From Phycisphaerae bacterium (GTDB lineage Bacteria > Planctomycetota > Phycisphaerae > UBA1845 > Fen-1342), in assembly GCA_030612705.1 (NCBI GenBank), contig JAUWNI010000001.1:1-64000 (forward strand): DNA of 64,000 bases, in the 5' to 3' direction. The number at the start of each line of letters is the position of its first letter. The first letter of the stretch is position 1. Of the stretch, positions 9,533 through 19,692 are shown in pieces. The position numbers and the translations under genes were made by a program. The notes below the pieces were generated by a model, which saw nothing but the letters and a program-made list of their open reading frames with translations, had not been told where the DNA came from and did not search any database.

Positions 9533-12352
9533 ATGACCGCTTTGTTAAAAGCACTTGGTTGCCTGGCAATCTTGATCGTGACGACACAGGCGACGGCGAC
9601 GGACACGGTACCGGTCGGCGATCGGCAGTATAGCCGATACGAATTCCGCGCCAGCACGTTTTCGCCCAGCGCGCAGGCCGAGGCGGCGCTGGACGTCGAC
9701 CCCGACGGCAACATCACCATCGTCTGGTCGAGCCGACGCCAGCAAGAGGGCCACTACGGCGTGTATGCGCAGCGTTTCTCGCCGACAGGTGTGGCGCTCG
9801 GCAGTGAGACAACAGTGAACCTGTGGACCGCGTCACATCAGATGGGGCCGGACATTGCCACGGACGACAAAGGCAACGCGTGGATCGTCTGGCAGTCGCA
9901 CGGCCAGGACGGGCACGCCGGAGCAATCATAGCGCGGCGATTCGACGCGAAGTTCCAGGGTGGGTCGGAGGTATTGGTCAACGAGCGTTGGCGGGGGCAT
10001 CAAACGGGGCCGGTGGTTGCAACGGGTCCGCGTGGCGAGTCGCTGGTTGTCTGGAGCTCGATCGAGGCGGCCGGTATGCCCCAGACGTTGCGGGCGCGGC
10101 TATTCGACGCCGACGGCAAGCCGCATGGCGCGGAGTTCACGGTTCGACAGGATCAGAAGAATAGTGCGCGCGTTCCGGCCGCCGCCTTCGCGCCGGCCGG
10201 CGGGTTTGTGATCGCGTATTCGGTTTTCAACGAAGGGAATCGGCCGGCGGGTATCTATATCCAGCGTTTCGCGACCGACGGAAAGCGCATTGGCAAGGAA
10301 ATCCTCGTCAGCGGCTCGCCAAGGAACAGCCAGATCGAGCCCGTCATTGTCGCTACCCGCGACGGCTACCTCGTGTGCTGGCTCGACGCGGAAAATGATG
10401 GAGACGACTACGGCGTGCTCGCGCGGCGATTCGACGCCGGTGGCAAGCCGCTCGGCGATCCATTCGTGGTCAACACGACGCGTAGCGGTCCGCAAACCGC
10501 GGCCGCCGTCGCCGTCGCTCATGACGGGCGTTTTGTCATCGCGTGGAACGGCAGTGATGGGGATGAATCGGGCGTTTTCGCACAACTCTTTGCGGCCGAC
10601 GGAACCCGGCTCGGCGGCGAATTCCGAATCAACAAACACAGCAGCGGAAAACAGGCCCTACGCGCCGCCGTCAGCACCCACCGGCTGGTCTTCGGCCCGA
10701 ACGACGAGTTGATCTGTGTATGGAATGGCGACGCGGGCCTGGGCGACAGGTCGAGTGTCAACGTCACGCTCCTGACGCCGGAGCCGTTGCAACTGTCCGG
10801 CAAGTCGCGGGGTATCACCGACCAGATGAAACCGGCAGCGCTAGCTGCCACCAATCCCCAATCCCCAATCTCCAATCGTCGATCGTCCATCCCCCAGCCC
10901 CATCGTCCGCCGACGTTCAACCCGGCGGATATCGACGACGGCGAGCGCGAGATACGTCTCGGTCGGGACGACTTCGGCTTCACGGCGGTTTTCAACACCG
11001 GCTGGACGCCGCCGGACCCGCATTTGGCGGTCGGACCGGAACACGTCGTCGTGATGACCAACGGCGCGATCGCGTTTTTCACCAAGGACGGCACCCTGAC
11101 GTTCCAGGACGAGATCGAGGATTCGCACGGCTTTTGGGGCAGCGTCGGGGCGTCGGGCTTCGTGTTCGACCCCGAGGTGCTCTACGACGAATTGAGCGGG
11201 CGGTTCTTCGCGATGGCGTCCGAAGCCTGGGCACCGCCGGGTAACCGATCATATGTGCTGGTGGCCGTCTCGGACGATTCCGACCCTAACGGGACGTGGC
11301 ACAAGTATCGGTTCGATACGACTTCGCTGGCGGGCAACCTGTTTGATTCCCCGAACATCGCCGTCGATCAGGATGCCGTTTACGTTACCGGCGACGGGTT
11401 CGGTCTGGGGGTGAATTATCCAATCTTCATTTTCGACAAGGCTTCGCTGCTCGCCGGCAGTTCGCCGGCGGTGACAAACTCGCTGACGCTTACGACATCG
11501 ACGCAGTCGGCCGGCATCTCACCGGTGACCGATGACTCGGGCCAACTCTACATGATCGAGCACCGCGAGGGGACCAGCAATACGAGCGTGCGGCTGATCG
11601 CACTGCAAGACGGGTTGGGCGCGCCCACCGTGACGGCGACGTCACTGGCCGTCGCGTCTTATCGCGCGCCCGAGGATCCGCCGCAAGCCGGTACGAGCGT
11701 TCGCCCGGAGACGTTCGACGCGCGGTTCTGGAGCGTGGCGTATCGCAACGACTCGCTGTGGGCGACGCACCACGTGAATTCCAGCCGTGTCCGCCAGCGC
11801 TGGTATGAAATCGCGATGAACGGCTGGCCGGTTTCCGGTCAGCAGCCCGAACTGGTCCAGTCTGGTGAGATCGATCCGGGCGACGATGTCCGCACGTTCT
11901 TCGGCTCGATCACCGTGGACGATCTCGGCAACGCCGCCATGACTTTCGCGCGCAGTTCGCCCAGCGAGTACATCTCGATGGGTACGGCATATCGGTTGGT
12001 GTGCGACCCGCTGGGTGAGTTCCGGACGGACGTGATTCAGACGGTAAGTACGTCGCCGGAGACAGGTAATCGGTGGGGAGACTACTCGGAGATAGAGCCC
12101 GACCCGGTCGAGCCGCGCACTTTCTGGGCACACCATGAATACAGGACCAGCAGTTGGCGAACGTGGGTGGCCCGGATTGAGGTCGAAGCCTGCGGGCCGC
12201 CCGGCGATCTCGACGGCGACGGCGACGTGGACCTGGCCGACCTCGCGATCCTGCTGGCTTCCTATGGCGTCGACGACGGCGGCGACCTCGACGGCGACGG
12301 CGATACCGACCTGACCGACCTCGCGATCCTGCTGGCCAATTACGGCTCATAA
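9533..12352 (+). CDS. Large secreted beta-propeller-like protein with dockerin-type C-terminus
   Basis: Signal peptide MTALLKALGCLAILIVTTQATA; repeated VWSS/RRFDA modules; C-terminal GDLDGDGDVDLADLAILLASYG...GDLDGDGDTDLTDLAILLANYGS. Confidence 0.8.
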   Translation: MTALLKALGCLAILIVTTQATATDTVPVGDRQYSRYEFRASTFSPSAQAEAALDVDPDGNITIVWSSRRQQEGHYGVYAQRFSPTGVALGSETTVNLWTASHQMGPDIATDDKGNAWIVWQSHGQDGHAGAIIARRFDAKFQGGSEVLVNERWRGHQTGPVVATGPRGESLVVWSSIEAAGMPQTLRARLFDADGKPHGAEFTVRQDQKNSARVPAAAFAPAGGFVIAYSVFNEGNRPAGIYIQRFATDGKRIGKEILVSGSPRNSQIEPVIVATRDGYLVCWLDAENDGDDYGVLARRFDAGGKPLGDPFVVNTTRSGPQTAAAVAVAHDGRFVIAWNGSDGDESGVFAQLFAADGTRLGGEFRINKHSSGKQALRAAVSTHRLVFGPNDELICVWNGDAGLGDRSSVNVTLLTPEPLQLSGKSRGITDQMKPAALAATNPQSPISNRRSSIPQPHRPPTFNPADIDDGEREIRLGRDDFGFTAVFNTGWTPPDPHLAVGPEHVVVMTNGAIAFFTKDGTLTFQDEIEDSHGFWGSVGASGFVFDPEVLYDELSGRFFAMASEAWAPPGNRSYVLVAVSDDSDPNGTWHKYRFDTTSLAGNLFDSPNIAVDQDAVYVTGDGFGLGVNYPIFIFDKASLLAGSSPAVTNSLTLTTSTQSAGISPVTDDSGQLYMIEHREGTSNTSVRLIALQDGLGAPTVTATSLAVASYRAPEDPPQAGTSVRPETFDARFWSVAYRNDSLWATHHVNSSRVRQRWYEIAMNGWPVSGQQPELVQSGEIDPGDDVRTFFGSITVDDLGNAAMTFARSSPSEYISMGTAYRLVCDPLGEFRTDVIQTVSTSPETGNRWGDYSEIEPDPVEPRTFWAHHEYRTSSWRTWVARIEVEACGPPGDLDGDGDVDLADLAILLASYGVDDGGDLDGDGDTDLTDLAILLANYGS

Positions 12353-12470
12353 ATGGCAACATCGCCGGGACACAAAAACCGCTATATCTAAGAATCCGTA
12401 GGCGGACCGAATATTCAGGCTAGCCGAGCGTCACCCTTAAGTAACTGGTGAAACCTTGGGAGGCGATGCC

Positions 12471-15400
12471 ATGAATAACATGTCGGTACGCGGATTCGGA
12501 TCAAGCAGGGTTATTGGGGTCGGACGAAGGGCGGCGGGCGTGACGGCTACCGTCTTTTTCGCAATCATCAGCGGCTGGTTATCGACCGCCCAAGCCCAGC
12601 CGATCGAGCCTACTTACAGCGACGTAGTCTATGCGGTGGTTGACGGCCAGCCGTTGCATCTGGATCTGTATCTGCCCGATGGAGCCGGCGAACCGACGCC
12701 GTTGGTCGTCTGGATCCACGGTGGCGGATGGTGTGCCGGGGACAAGTATCCGTCTAACACAGCGACCGCAGCGTTGCTCGATAATGGACTGGCTGTTGCC
12801 AGTGTCAATTACCGTCTGACTAGCGATACCAGCTTTCCAAACCGGATCTTCCCGGCCCAGATACACGACGTGAAGGGGGCGGTGCGGTTTCTCCGCGCCC
12901 AGGCCGCGATGTACAGCCTCGATCCGGGCCGTATCGGAGCCTGGGGCGGTTCCGCCGGCGGGCACTTGGCGGCGCTTCTGGGCACATCGGGTGGTCTCGC
13001 CGACCTCGAAGGCGACGTCGGGGGCAACCTGGCGTTTTCGAGCTTGGCCCAGGCCATATGCGACTGCTGCGGACCGGCGAACCTCTGGAACATGTATCCG
13101 CAGGATGACGAGCCCGATTCGCCACCCTCGCTATTGATCGGACACGCGCTGGGTGACATCAAAGCGAATATCGACAACCCCAACCCGCCTTATCCCGAAC
13201 TGGTGGCGCGGATGAACGCGGCTAGCCCGATAGCCCACGTTACTCCCGACGACCCGCCTTTCTTCATCGCTCACGGCGACGAAGACGACGTCGTACCACC
13301 TTGGCAGAGCGCCGATCTCGCCGCGGCACTAGCGTCTGCGAACGTTCCGGTTTCCTATCACCCGATGCCCGGCGTCGGCCACGGCGGCACCCCGGAGGTG
13401 GATGAACTGGCCGTAGAGTTCTTCGTCGCCACGCTCGGCGACGGCAACCAGGTCTATCAGCCGCGCGGAGTCCACGACGTGGACCTCTTGGACAGCGGCA
13501 ACCTGCTGGTCACCGACGGCGGCACGCTTAGCGAACCCACTACCGGCGGCATCTACGAGATCGACCGCGACGGGAACATACTGTGGTCGTACACGAGCGG
13601 TCTGAACTGGGCCCACAACGCCGACAAGCAACCCAACGGCACGGTTATCATCTCCGACACCGGCAACGATCGGGTCATCATCGTCGATCAAGCCGGGACG
13701 ATCATCTGGAACAGTGACGCGGTCGTGCTGAGCGACGGCAGCACACTGCATTACCCGAACGACGCCAATCTGTTGGGCAACGGCAATCTGCTCATCACCG
13801 ATCGCGACAACCATCGGGTGATCGAGATCGATGTCGTCGGAAACATCGTCTGGCAGCACGGCCAAACGGGTGTGCCCGGGGCTGAACCGTGGCGCCTGAA
13901 CGGCCCGCACAACGCCGACCGCTTGGTCAATGGCAATACCATCATCGCCGACTCCAACAATCAGCGTATCGTCGAGGTGACGCCCGCCGGCAGCATCGTC
14001 TGGTCATACGCCGTCGATTTGAACTGGCCGCGCGACGCGGATCGCCTGGACGACGGGAATACACTGATCAACGACTCGAGCAACCACCGCGTTATTGAGG
14101 TGACACCCGGCGGTAGTATCGCCTGGGAATACCCGGTGGTTGGGTTAAGTTACGACTCTGATCGACTGGACAATGGCAATACACTGATCGGCGCAGGGGG
14201 GCGCATTATCGAGGTTGACAGCGACGGCGGGGTGGTCTGGTCATATCCGCCGACGATCGTTGAGCCGATTCACGTCAACATTGTGATGCACAACGAGGAG
14301 CCGCCGGGGTATGTCGATTTCGTCAATGACGAGTCGGCGTTCTGGCTGCATCGTGCGGCGCTGGTCGAGTTCGCGGACATGCTGCATGACAACGGCGTGA
14401 TGTTTAACTGGCAATCGGACTGGAACTTCCTGATGGCGGCGGGGATGTATGACGCCGGAACTCCCGAGACCAACGGCAAGAACATCGCCCGTTATCTCAA
14501 GGAAGAGCTGGGATTCGAGGTGGACCCCCACGCCCATGAAACCCAGTACAACTACGCCGATGTTGCTTACCTGATCGAGGCGTTGGGCGTTACACCTTCC
14601 CAGACGAACGGTGGGTTTCGCGCGTCTCCGCCCGAGGACTCCAAGCTGGAATACCTGTGGGAACCCATCATCGGCTGGGTCTATCCCGACTACACTTGGC
14701 AAGCCCAAATCCTGTGGGGCGGAGCCACTCTCTACCACATCGACGAAGAATCGCTCTGGGCCTCCGGCGTCTGGAAGCCACGCGACAACCACCATTTCCT
14801 CGAACATGACGACGACGCCCCGCTCCCCTACGTTGGCGGATTCGGGCGAGGCTGGGACAAGCTGGATCAGCTATTGCAGATGCAGCAAAATGGCGAGCTG
14901 GAAACGGGCAGGATCCACACGACCACGATCTTCGTCGGCCAGACCGAACTCTTGGCCCCGGGCTTCATTCAGAATTTCGAGACGCAGATTCAAACCTACG
15001 GCACCGCCGGCGACATTCGTTGGGTGGGCCTGGCGGAGGTGATCGACATTTGGCATGCCGAGTATGATTCGATTCCGAACATCCTGCCGTACCTTGACGG
15101 CACCGACGGCAACCTGCTCATCAACGCCGATTTTGAAGAAGGTAGCGGCGGCCAGCCGACAGGGTGGACATCCTTCTCACCTGACGGTGCGCTTTTTACC
15201 TGGGATAACACGCATTCACAGTCCGGCGACTACAGCGTCAAGATCGAAGCACCCGGCGCGGGAATAGGTCTGTGGCTGCAAGCGGTGAATGTCTCTCCGG
15301 GGATTGTGTACACGCTGGCGGGGCAGGTGAGCTTTGAGAACATTGTCCCGCCGGGGCACTGCAACCTGCGGGTGGTGTTCCGAGATGCCGGCCAACAGAT

Positions 15401-17117
15401 TGTCGAGATTGTCGACTTGCCCATGCACGACGGCACGCGGCCGTTCGAGATCGACTTCCCGTACAACCTGAAGTTCCGCGCGCCTGAGGGTGCGGTAATC
15501 GCGGAGATCAATTGCCTTCTGGAAGGGCCGGGGGCGGCGTGGTTCGACGATCTGTTCTTCGCGCCGGCTCCGGTGGGTAACATCGCCGGTCAAGTGACCT
15601 GTTACGGCCAGCCCGTGCCGGGAGCGCGGGTCTGGATTTGGGGCGATCCCTGGTACCGGGTCTGCGAAACCTTCACGAACGAATCGGGACACTATGTGCT
15701 CGAAGACGTGCCGGAGGCGTTTCCACGCTACATCCTGATGGCGGGCAAGGAGAGCTACAAGACCAGGCCGGCCGGAGATGTGGACATCACTGCCGACGAC
15801 GTCACGATTGTCGACTTTGTCCTGGAGCCGGGCGGCGATCCGGACGACCTGCGCGTCAAGTTCGGCTCGCTGGCATACAACAGATTCATCCCCGGCGCCA
15901 CGATCCCCGACGGTGCGACAATCCCGCCGACCGCCTACGGCTATCCTCCCGAGGTGCGCGTGCATCTGGAGCCGGACGAGTATATCCAGTCCGATCATCC
16001 CGACGTTGCGGCGTTGGCGCTGGCGATTCTGGAATCTGTGCCGCCGGAGGATCGTACGGATGCGCGTGCGGTTGCCTGGGCCGTCTACGAATGGGTCTGC
16101 AAGAACATCGACCACGACGGCGTCTTTTCCGTGGCCGGTGCCGGTGGGCTCAACCAACCATATAAAGACGTGACCAGCGGCATCTGGCAGACGATCAGCG
16201 CTTCGTCGGGAGGCGACGGCTGGTGCTGGGGAAGGAACTTCTACGACTGGTCCTATCTTCCCCACGAGACAATCAACGAGAAGTGCGTTATTTGCGCGGA
16301 GCATTCCCGGCTCGTCGCCGCCTTGCTGCGGGCGCTGAACATCCCCGCCCGCAAATCCGTGGGCTCCCACGAATATTACGTGCAAACATCGATCGACAAC
16401 GGCGTCTGGATCCACGGGAGCACCACCAGCGGCAGAACGAGCTACCGCGAGAACGGCGTGCTCGGTCAGGGATTTGAGGGATCGGGGCCGGAGCGAAGGT
16501 TCTCCGTGCTCAGCCGGCCGATCCTGCACGAGGACTGGAATTGCTGGAACAAGGGGCTCTGGCGAGAGAAACATCCCTGGCCAGAGATGTATGCAGCCAC
16601 GCCCGCCGGTTATGAGCAGGCACTGGCCGACCTGGTCTATTTCGCCGAGACGGGCGAAGCCGTCCCCGGCAGTCCGCCTCCTCCAGGGAGTGACTGTTTT
16701 CAGATTGATTACGCCGACATCACGATCAATCTGTTCAACATGGGTGATCAACGAACCCTGGACGTGCGTTTTCCGCTGGTTACCGACATCGACGAGTACA
16801 CCGAGCACACGGACAACTTCTTCTGGACCAACCATCCGGAATGCGTAATCGGGACATGGGTCGAGTACATCGACAACCCGCCCGCGATCGGGACCGAACG
16901 CTGGTTCCACATCGAGTTCGACTTGAGATCTCTGCTCTCGACGCCTGGCGATCTCGACGGCGATGGGGACGTGGACTTGGCCGATCTGGCCGGTCTGCTG
17001 GCCGCCTACTATACGTGCGTCGGCGATCCCGACTTTGACCCGCGGGCCGACATCGACAACAGCGGCTGTGTCGATCTGTCAGACTTGGCGATCCTGCTGG
17101 CGAATTACGGCACGTAA
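12471..17117 (+). CDS. Multidomain secreted protein: alpha/beta-hydrolase + NHL/PQQ-like repeats + deacetylase-like region + carboxypeptidase-regulatory-like + transglutaminase-like + dockerin-type C-terminus
   Basis: LVVWIHGGGWCAGDK, GGSAGGHLAALLG, AHGDEDDVVP; repeated NGNLLITDRDNHRVIEID; GNIAGQVTCYGQPVPGARVWIWG; CVICAEHSRLVAALLRALNIPARKSVGSHEYYV; dockerin-like ending. Confidence 0.8.
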   Translation: MNNMSVRGFGSSRVIGVGRRAAGVTATVFFAIISGWLSTAQAQPIEPTYSDVVYAVVDGQPLHLDLYLPDGAGEPTPLVVWIHGGGWCAGDKYPSNTATAALLDNGLAVASVNYRLTSDTSFPNRIFPAQIHDVKGAVRFLRAQAAMYSLDPGRIGAWGGSAGGHLAALLGTSGGLADLEGDVGGNLAFSSLAQAICDCCGPANLWNMYPQDDEPDSPPSLLIGHALGDIKANIDNPNPPYPELVARMNAASPIAHVTPDDPPFFIAHGDEDDVVPPWQSADLAAALASANVPVSYHPMPGVGHGGTPEVDELAVEFFVATLGDGNQVYQPRGVHDVDLLDSGNLLVTDGGTLSEPTTGGIYEIDRDGNILWSYTSGLNWAHNADKQPNGTVIISDTGNDRVIIVDQAGTIIWNSDAVVLSDGSTLHYPNDANLLGNGNLLITDRDNHRVIEIDVVGNIVWQHGQTGVPGAEPWRLNGPHNADRLVNGNTIIADSNNQRIVEVTPAGSIVWSYAVDLNWPRDADRLDDGNTLINDSSNHRVIEVTPGGSIAWEYPVVGLSYDSDRLDNGNTLIGAGGRIIEVDSDGGVVWSYPPTIVEPIHVNIVMHNEEPPGYVDFVNDESAFWLHRAALVEFADMLHDNGVMFNWQSDWNFLMAAGMYDAGTPETNGKNIARYLKEELGFEVDPHAHETQYNYADVAYLIEALGVTPSQTNGGFRASPPEDSKLEYLWEPIIGWVYPDYTWQAQILWGGATLYHIDEESLWASGVWKPRDNHHFLEHDDDAPLPYVGGFGRGWDKLDQLLQMQQNGELETGRIHTTTIFVGQTELLAPGFIQNFETQIQTYGTAGDIRWVGLAEVIDIWHAEYDSIPNILPYLDGTDGNLLINADFEEGSGGQPTGWTSFSPDGALFTWDNTHSQSGDYSVKIEAPGAGIGLWLQAVNVSPGIVYTLAGQVSFENIVPPGHCNLRVVFRDAGQQIVEIVDLPMHDGTRPFEIDFPYNLKFRAPEGAVIAEINCLLEGPGAAWFDDLFFAPAPVGNIAGQVTCYGQPVPGARVWIWGDPWYRVCETFTNESGHYVLEDVPEAFPRYILMAGKESYKTRPAGDVDITADDVTIVDFVLEPGGDPDDLRVKFGSLAYNRFIPGATIPDGATIPPTAYGYPPEVRVHLEPDEYIQSDHPDVAALALAILESVPPEDRTDARAVAWAVYEWVCKNIDHDGVFSVAGAGGLNQPYKDVTSGIWQTISASSGGDGWCWGRNFYDWSYLPHETINEKCVICAEHSRLVAALLRALNIPARKSVGSHEYYVQTSIDNGVWIHGSTTSGRTSYRENGVLGQGFEGSGPERRFSVLSRPILHEDWNCWNKGLWREKHPWPEMYAATPAGYEQALADLVYFAETGEAVPGSPPPPGSDCFQIDYADITINLFNMGDQRTLDVRFPLVTDIDEYTEHTDNFFWTNHPECVIGTWVEYIDNPPAIGTERWFHIEFDLRSLLSTPGDLDGDGDVDLADLAGLLAAYYTCVGDPDFDPRADIDNSGCVDLSDLAILLANYGT

Positions 17118-17188
17118 AACGCGAACGAGATCGCTTAAGGACAGTACACGGCGTGGCCTTTGGCCGCGATCAAAGGGACCAAGGGATC

Positions 17189-17295
17189 GGGTGGCCCATG
17201 GCTTCAGCCGTGGGGGACACGAATCGGCCGAACATTCGCGTCCCCCACCTCTAAAGAGATGGGCCACCCAATCAACGATGATCCATCGGATCAAC
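17189..17295. repeat. REPIN-like palindrome, family B, inverted copy
   Basis: GGGTGGCCCATGGCTTCAGCCGTGGGGGACACGAATCGG...CCACCTCTAAAGAGATGGGCCACCCAATCAACGATGATCCATCGGATCAAC. Confidence 0.8.
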
Positions 17296-17351
17296 AGTGA
17301 CGGAGCGCTAGTGCTCTGCCTCAACTCATTCGAGGCATGGAGAGCAAACCC

Positions 17352-17443
17352 GAGGAGCCGCGGACTTCAGTCCGCACGGTCTTTCGGGAAGGATAAAGTC
17401 TACTCCCCGCGGCGCCGCACGGGATTCAGGCCCGAGGCTCCTC
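17352..17443. repeat. Palindromic element GAGGAGCCGCGGACTTCAGTCCGC...CACGGGATTCAGGCCCGAGGCTCCTC
   Basis: Inverted GAGGAGCC/GGCTCCTC ends; flanked by CAACAGTGACRGAGCRCT direct repeats at ~17292 and ~17463. Confidence 0.6.
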
Positions 17444-17562
17444 AGGTTGAACCCACCAAAGCAACAGTGACAGAGCACTGGCTGAGATCGCCATAACACT
17501 TGACTAGACAGGTGGTTAGAAGAATGTGCCACGCAGGAGCCGTTTTTGTCAGCAATTTACCA

Positions 17563-17578
17563 TGACGGAATACCGTCA
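17563..17578. promoter_or_regulatory. Inverted repeat TGACGG-AATA-CCGTCA upstream of the sigma-factor gene (candidate operator)
   Basis: Perfect 6-bp arms with 4-bp spacer, followed by TGACGG again at a -35-like site. Confidence 0.4.
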
Positions 17579-17611
17579 CTTCCGTCTATTTGGACGTTTT
17601 TCAGAAAACAA

Positions 17612-17640
17612 TTGACGGAAAGCCGCCGATGATACATACT
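17612..17640 (+). promoter_or_regulatory. Candidate sigma-70-type promoter TTGACG-N17-CATACT
   Basis: Near-consensus -35 with 17-bp spacing to a -10 matching 4/6, upstream of the sigma-factor CDS. Confidence 0.35.
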
Positions 17641-17793
17641 AGAAGTGTGGGTAGAAACGTCCCGATAATCCGTCGGTACGTTTCGCAAGCTTAGGAGGTA
17701 CGGCACCGCATTATTCTCAACGGACTTATTATCTTCATTCGCCGTTGATCATTATAGTGGTGCTGGTAACCAGGGCTTACGCCTATACAGGAT

Positions 17794-19485
17794 GTGCTGA
17801 TGTACAATTATCAGTCCTCCATTATTGCGGATCTCGCCGCCCAGTTGAAGCGTGGGCCCAGACGGCTCTCGGTTCGGCAACTTTCCAACATCGAATTTAT
17901 CCTATCCGTAATCGAGGCGGGCAAAAGCTACCCGTTCGATTTCATTCTGCACGCCCTGACCGGGTTCCGCGCCCGTGGCGGCGACGGCCAGGGTTCGACA
18001 CTGCTTGGCGAGGAGAGCATTCGCGCCGATCTCGTGACGCTCGGGGAGGACATCAGCGCCGCCGCCGAGATTCCCGCAAGTTGCTGCATCGAGGGCGTTC
18101 ACACGGTTTCCGGGCTGGCAAAACGCTTTGACGTCAGCACCAAGACGATCTTCCGCTGGCATCGGCGGGGGTTGGTCGGCTGGCGGGTGCGTTTTGATGA
18201 CCGGCGCATGCGGCTGGCATTCCCGGATCGCTGTGTTCGGCGATTCGTCGCGAAAAACGTCGAGTTGGTACACCGCGGCAGCTCCTTCTCGCAACTGACC
18301 AAGTCGGAACGCGAACACATCGTCGCCCGAGCCCGGGAACTGGCCGACAGCAGCGAGCGGACCGTCAACTCCGTGGCCAGAATCATCGCCGGCGAGACCG
18401 ACCGTGCGGTTGAAACGATTCGGCTGATCCTCAAGAGCTTCGACGAAGCACATCCGAAGACGGGCGTCTTCAATCGGTCGAATCTCAAGGTCGACGCGGA
18501 TGACGAGCGGCTCAAGATCTGGGAGGCGTACTCTGACGGCACGTCGATCAAGGCATTAGGCCGGCGTTTCGGTCGGTCCGCCGGCGAACTCTACCGCATT
18601 ATCACGGAGATGCGGGCGCGGGAGTTGAAATCACGGACGATCGAGTTCATCCCAAGCGACGAGTTTGAGAATCCGATAGCCGATGGGGAGATTCTGAACG
18701 ATCCCGCGGCAGCGGCACCGGACAACGGCCCGACGCCGAACAAGCGGATTCCGTCCGATCTACCGCCGTACTTGCAGCAACTCTTCCGGATCGCGTTGTT
18801 GACGCCGGAGGGCGAGCGGGCCTTGTTCCGCAAGTTCAATTATTTGAAGTACAAGGCCGACGCGCTGCGCCGGGAGCTTGATCCGGAAAGCGTCGCCGCC
18901 AAGCAGCTCGACGAAATCGAGGCTTTGCTGGCGCGGGCCGACAAGCTCAAGGGTCAGATCACGCAGGCGAACCTGCGGCTGGTGGTGAGCATTGCCAAAC
19001 GTCACGCGAACCCCACGCGGGATTTCTTCGAGATCGTCAGCGACGGCAACGTCTCGCTGATGCGGGCGGTCGAGAAGTTCGACTACTCGCGCGGCTTCAA
19101 ATTCAGCACGTACGCGTCGTGGGCGATCATGAAGAACTACGCCCGCACGATTCCCGAGCACAAACATCACCTCGACCGCTACCAGACCGGACGCGAAGAG
19201 CTACTCGAACATATCGCCGGCCCGGTCCCGGAAGAGCATGAGAGCGACTACCTGCCGGCGGTTCGCTCGACGCTCGACCAAATGCTCGGCACACTCGACG
19301 AGCGTGAGCGGAACATCCTGCGGCAGCGTTTCGGGATCGACGAGCACCGTGAGCCGCAAACGCTACAACAGATCGGTCGGCGTTTCGGCGTTTCAAAGGA
19401 GCGCATCCGCCAACTCGAGGCCCGCGCGATGAGCAAGCTGCGGACCGACTTCACCGACCAAGTCGAGCGGTTGCTCGGACCGTAG
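17794..19485 (+). CDS. Sigma-70 family RNA polymerase sigma factor with extended HTH-containing N-terminus
   Basis: Region 2: NLRLVVSIAKRHANPTRDFFEIVSDGNVSLMRAVEKFDYSRGFKFSTYASWAIMKNYART; region 4: ERNILRQRFGIDEHREPQTLQQIGRRFGVSKERIRQLEARAMSKLR; N-terminal HTH VSGLAKRFDVSTKTIFRWHRRGLVG. Confidence 0.92.
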   Translation: MLMYNYQSSIIADLAAQLKRGPRRLSVRQLSNIEFILSVIEAGKSYPFDFILHALTGFRARGGDGQGSTLLGEESIRADLVTLGEDISAAAEIPASCCIEGVHTVSGLAKRFDVSTKTIFRWHRRGLVGWRVRFDDRRMRLAFPDRCVRRFVAKNVELVHRGSSFSQLTKSEREHIVARARELADSSERTVNSVARIIAGETDRAVETIRLILKSFDEAHPKTGVFNRSNLKVDADDERLKIWEAYSDGTSIKALGRRFGRSAGELYRIITEMRARELKSRTIEFIPSDEFENPIADGEILNDPAAAAPDNGPTPNKRIPSDLPPYLQQLFRIALLTPEGERALFRKFNYLKYKADALRRELDPESVAAKQLDEIEALLARADKLKGQITQANLRLVVSIAKRHANPTRDFFEIVSDGNVSLMRAVEKFDYSRGFKFSTYASWAIMKNYARTIPEHKHHLDRYQTGREELLEHIAGPVPEEHESDYLPAVRSTLDQMLGTLDERERNILRQRFGIDEHREPQTLQQIGRRFGVSKERIRQLEARAMSKLRTDFTDQVERLLGP

Positions 19486-19692
19486 CTGTGTTGGCAAGTC
19501 TCGTACCTCGGGCGTTTCCAACGGCTTATAGAAAAATCCCGGTTTAGATTTTAATACCAGCCACACATCTGCTTCGTACGTCTTCATAATGTAATTGTGG
19601 CTTTGCCGAAACGGAGGCGGGATAGTACCCGGATCCACGATGGGCCGACTCATGCGTACTGAGATCAAACGCAGGGAAGTCAGGGTGTCCCG

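Noticed and set aside
15216-16910. 564-aa minus-strand ORF opposite the 1,548-aa fusion protein
   Set aside because: Antisense shadow; the plus strand has coherent domains and an intact frame.
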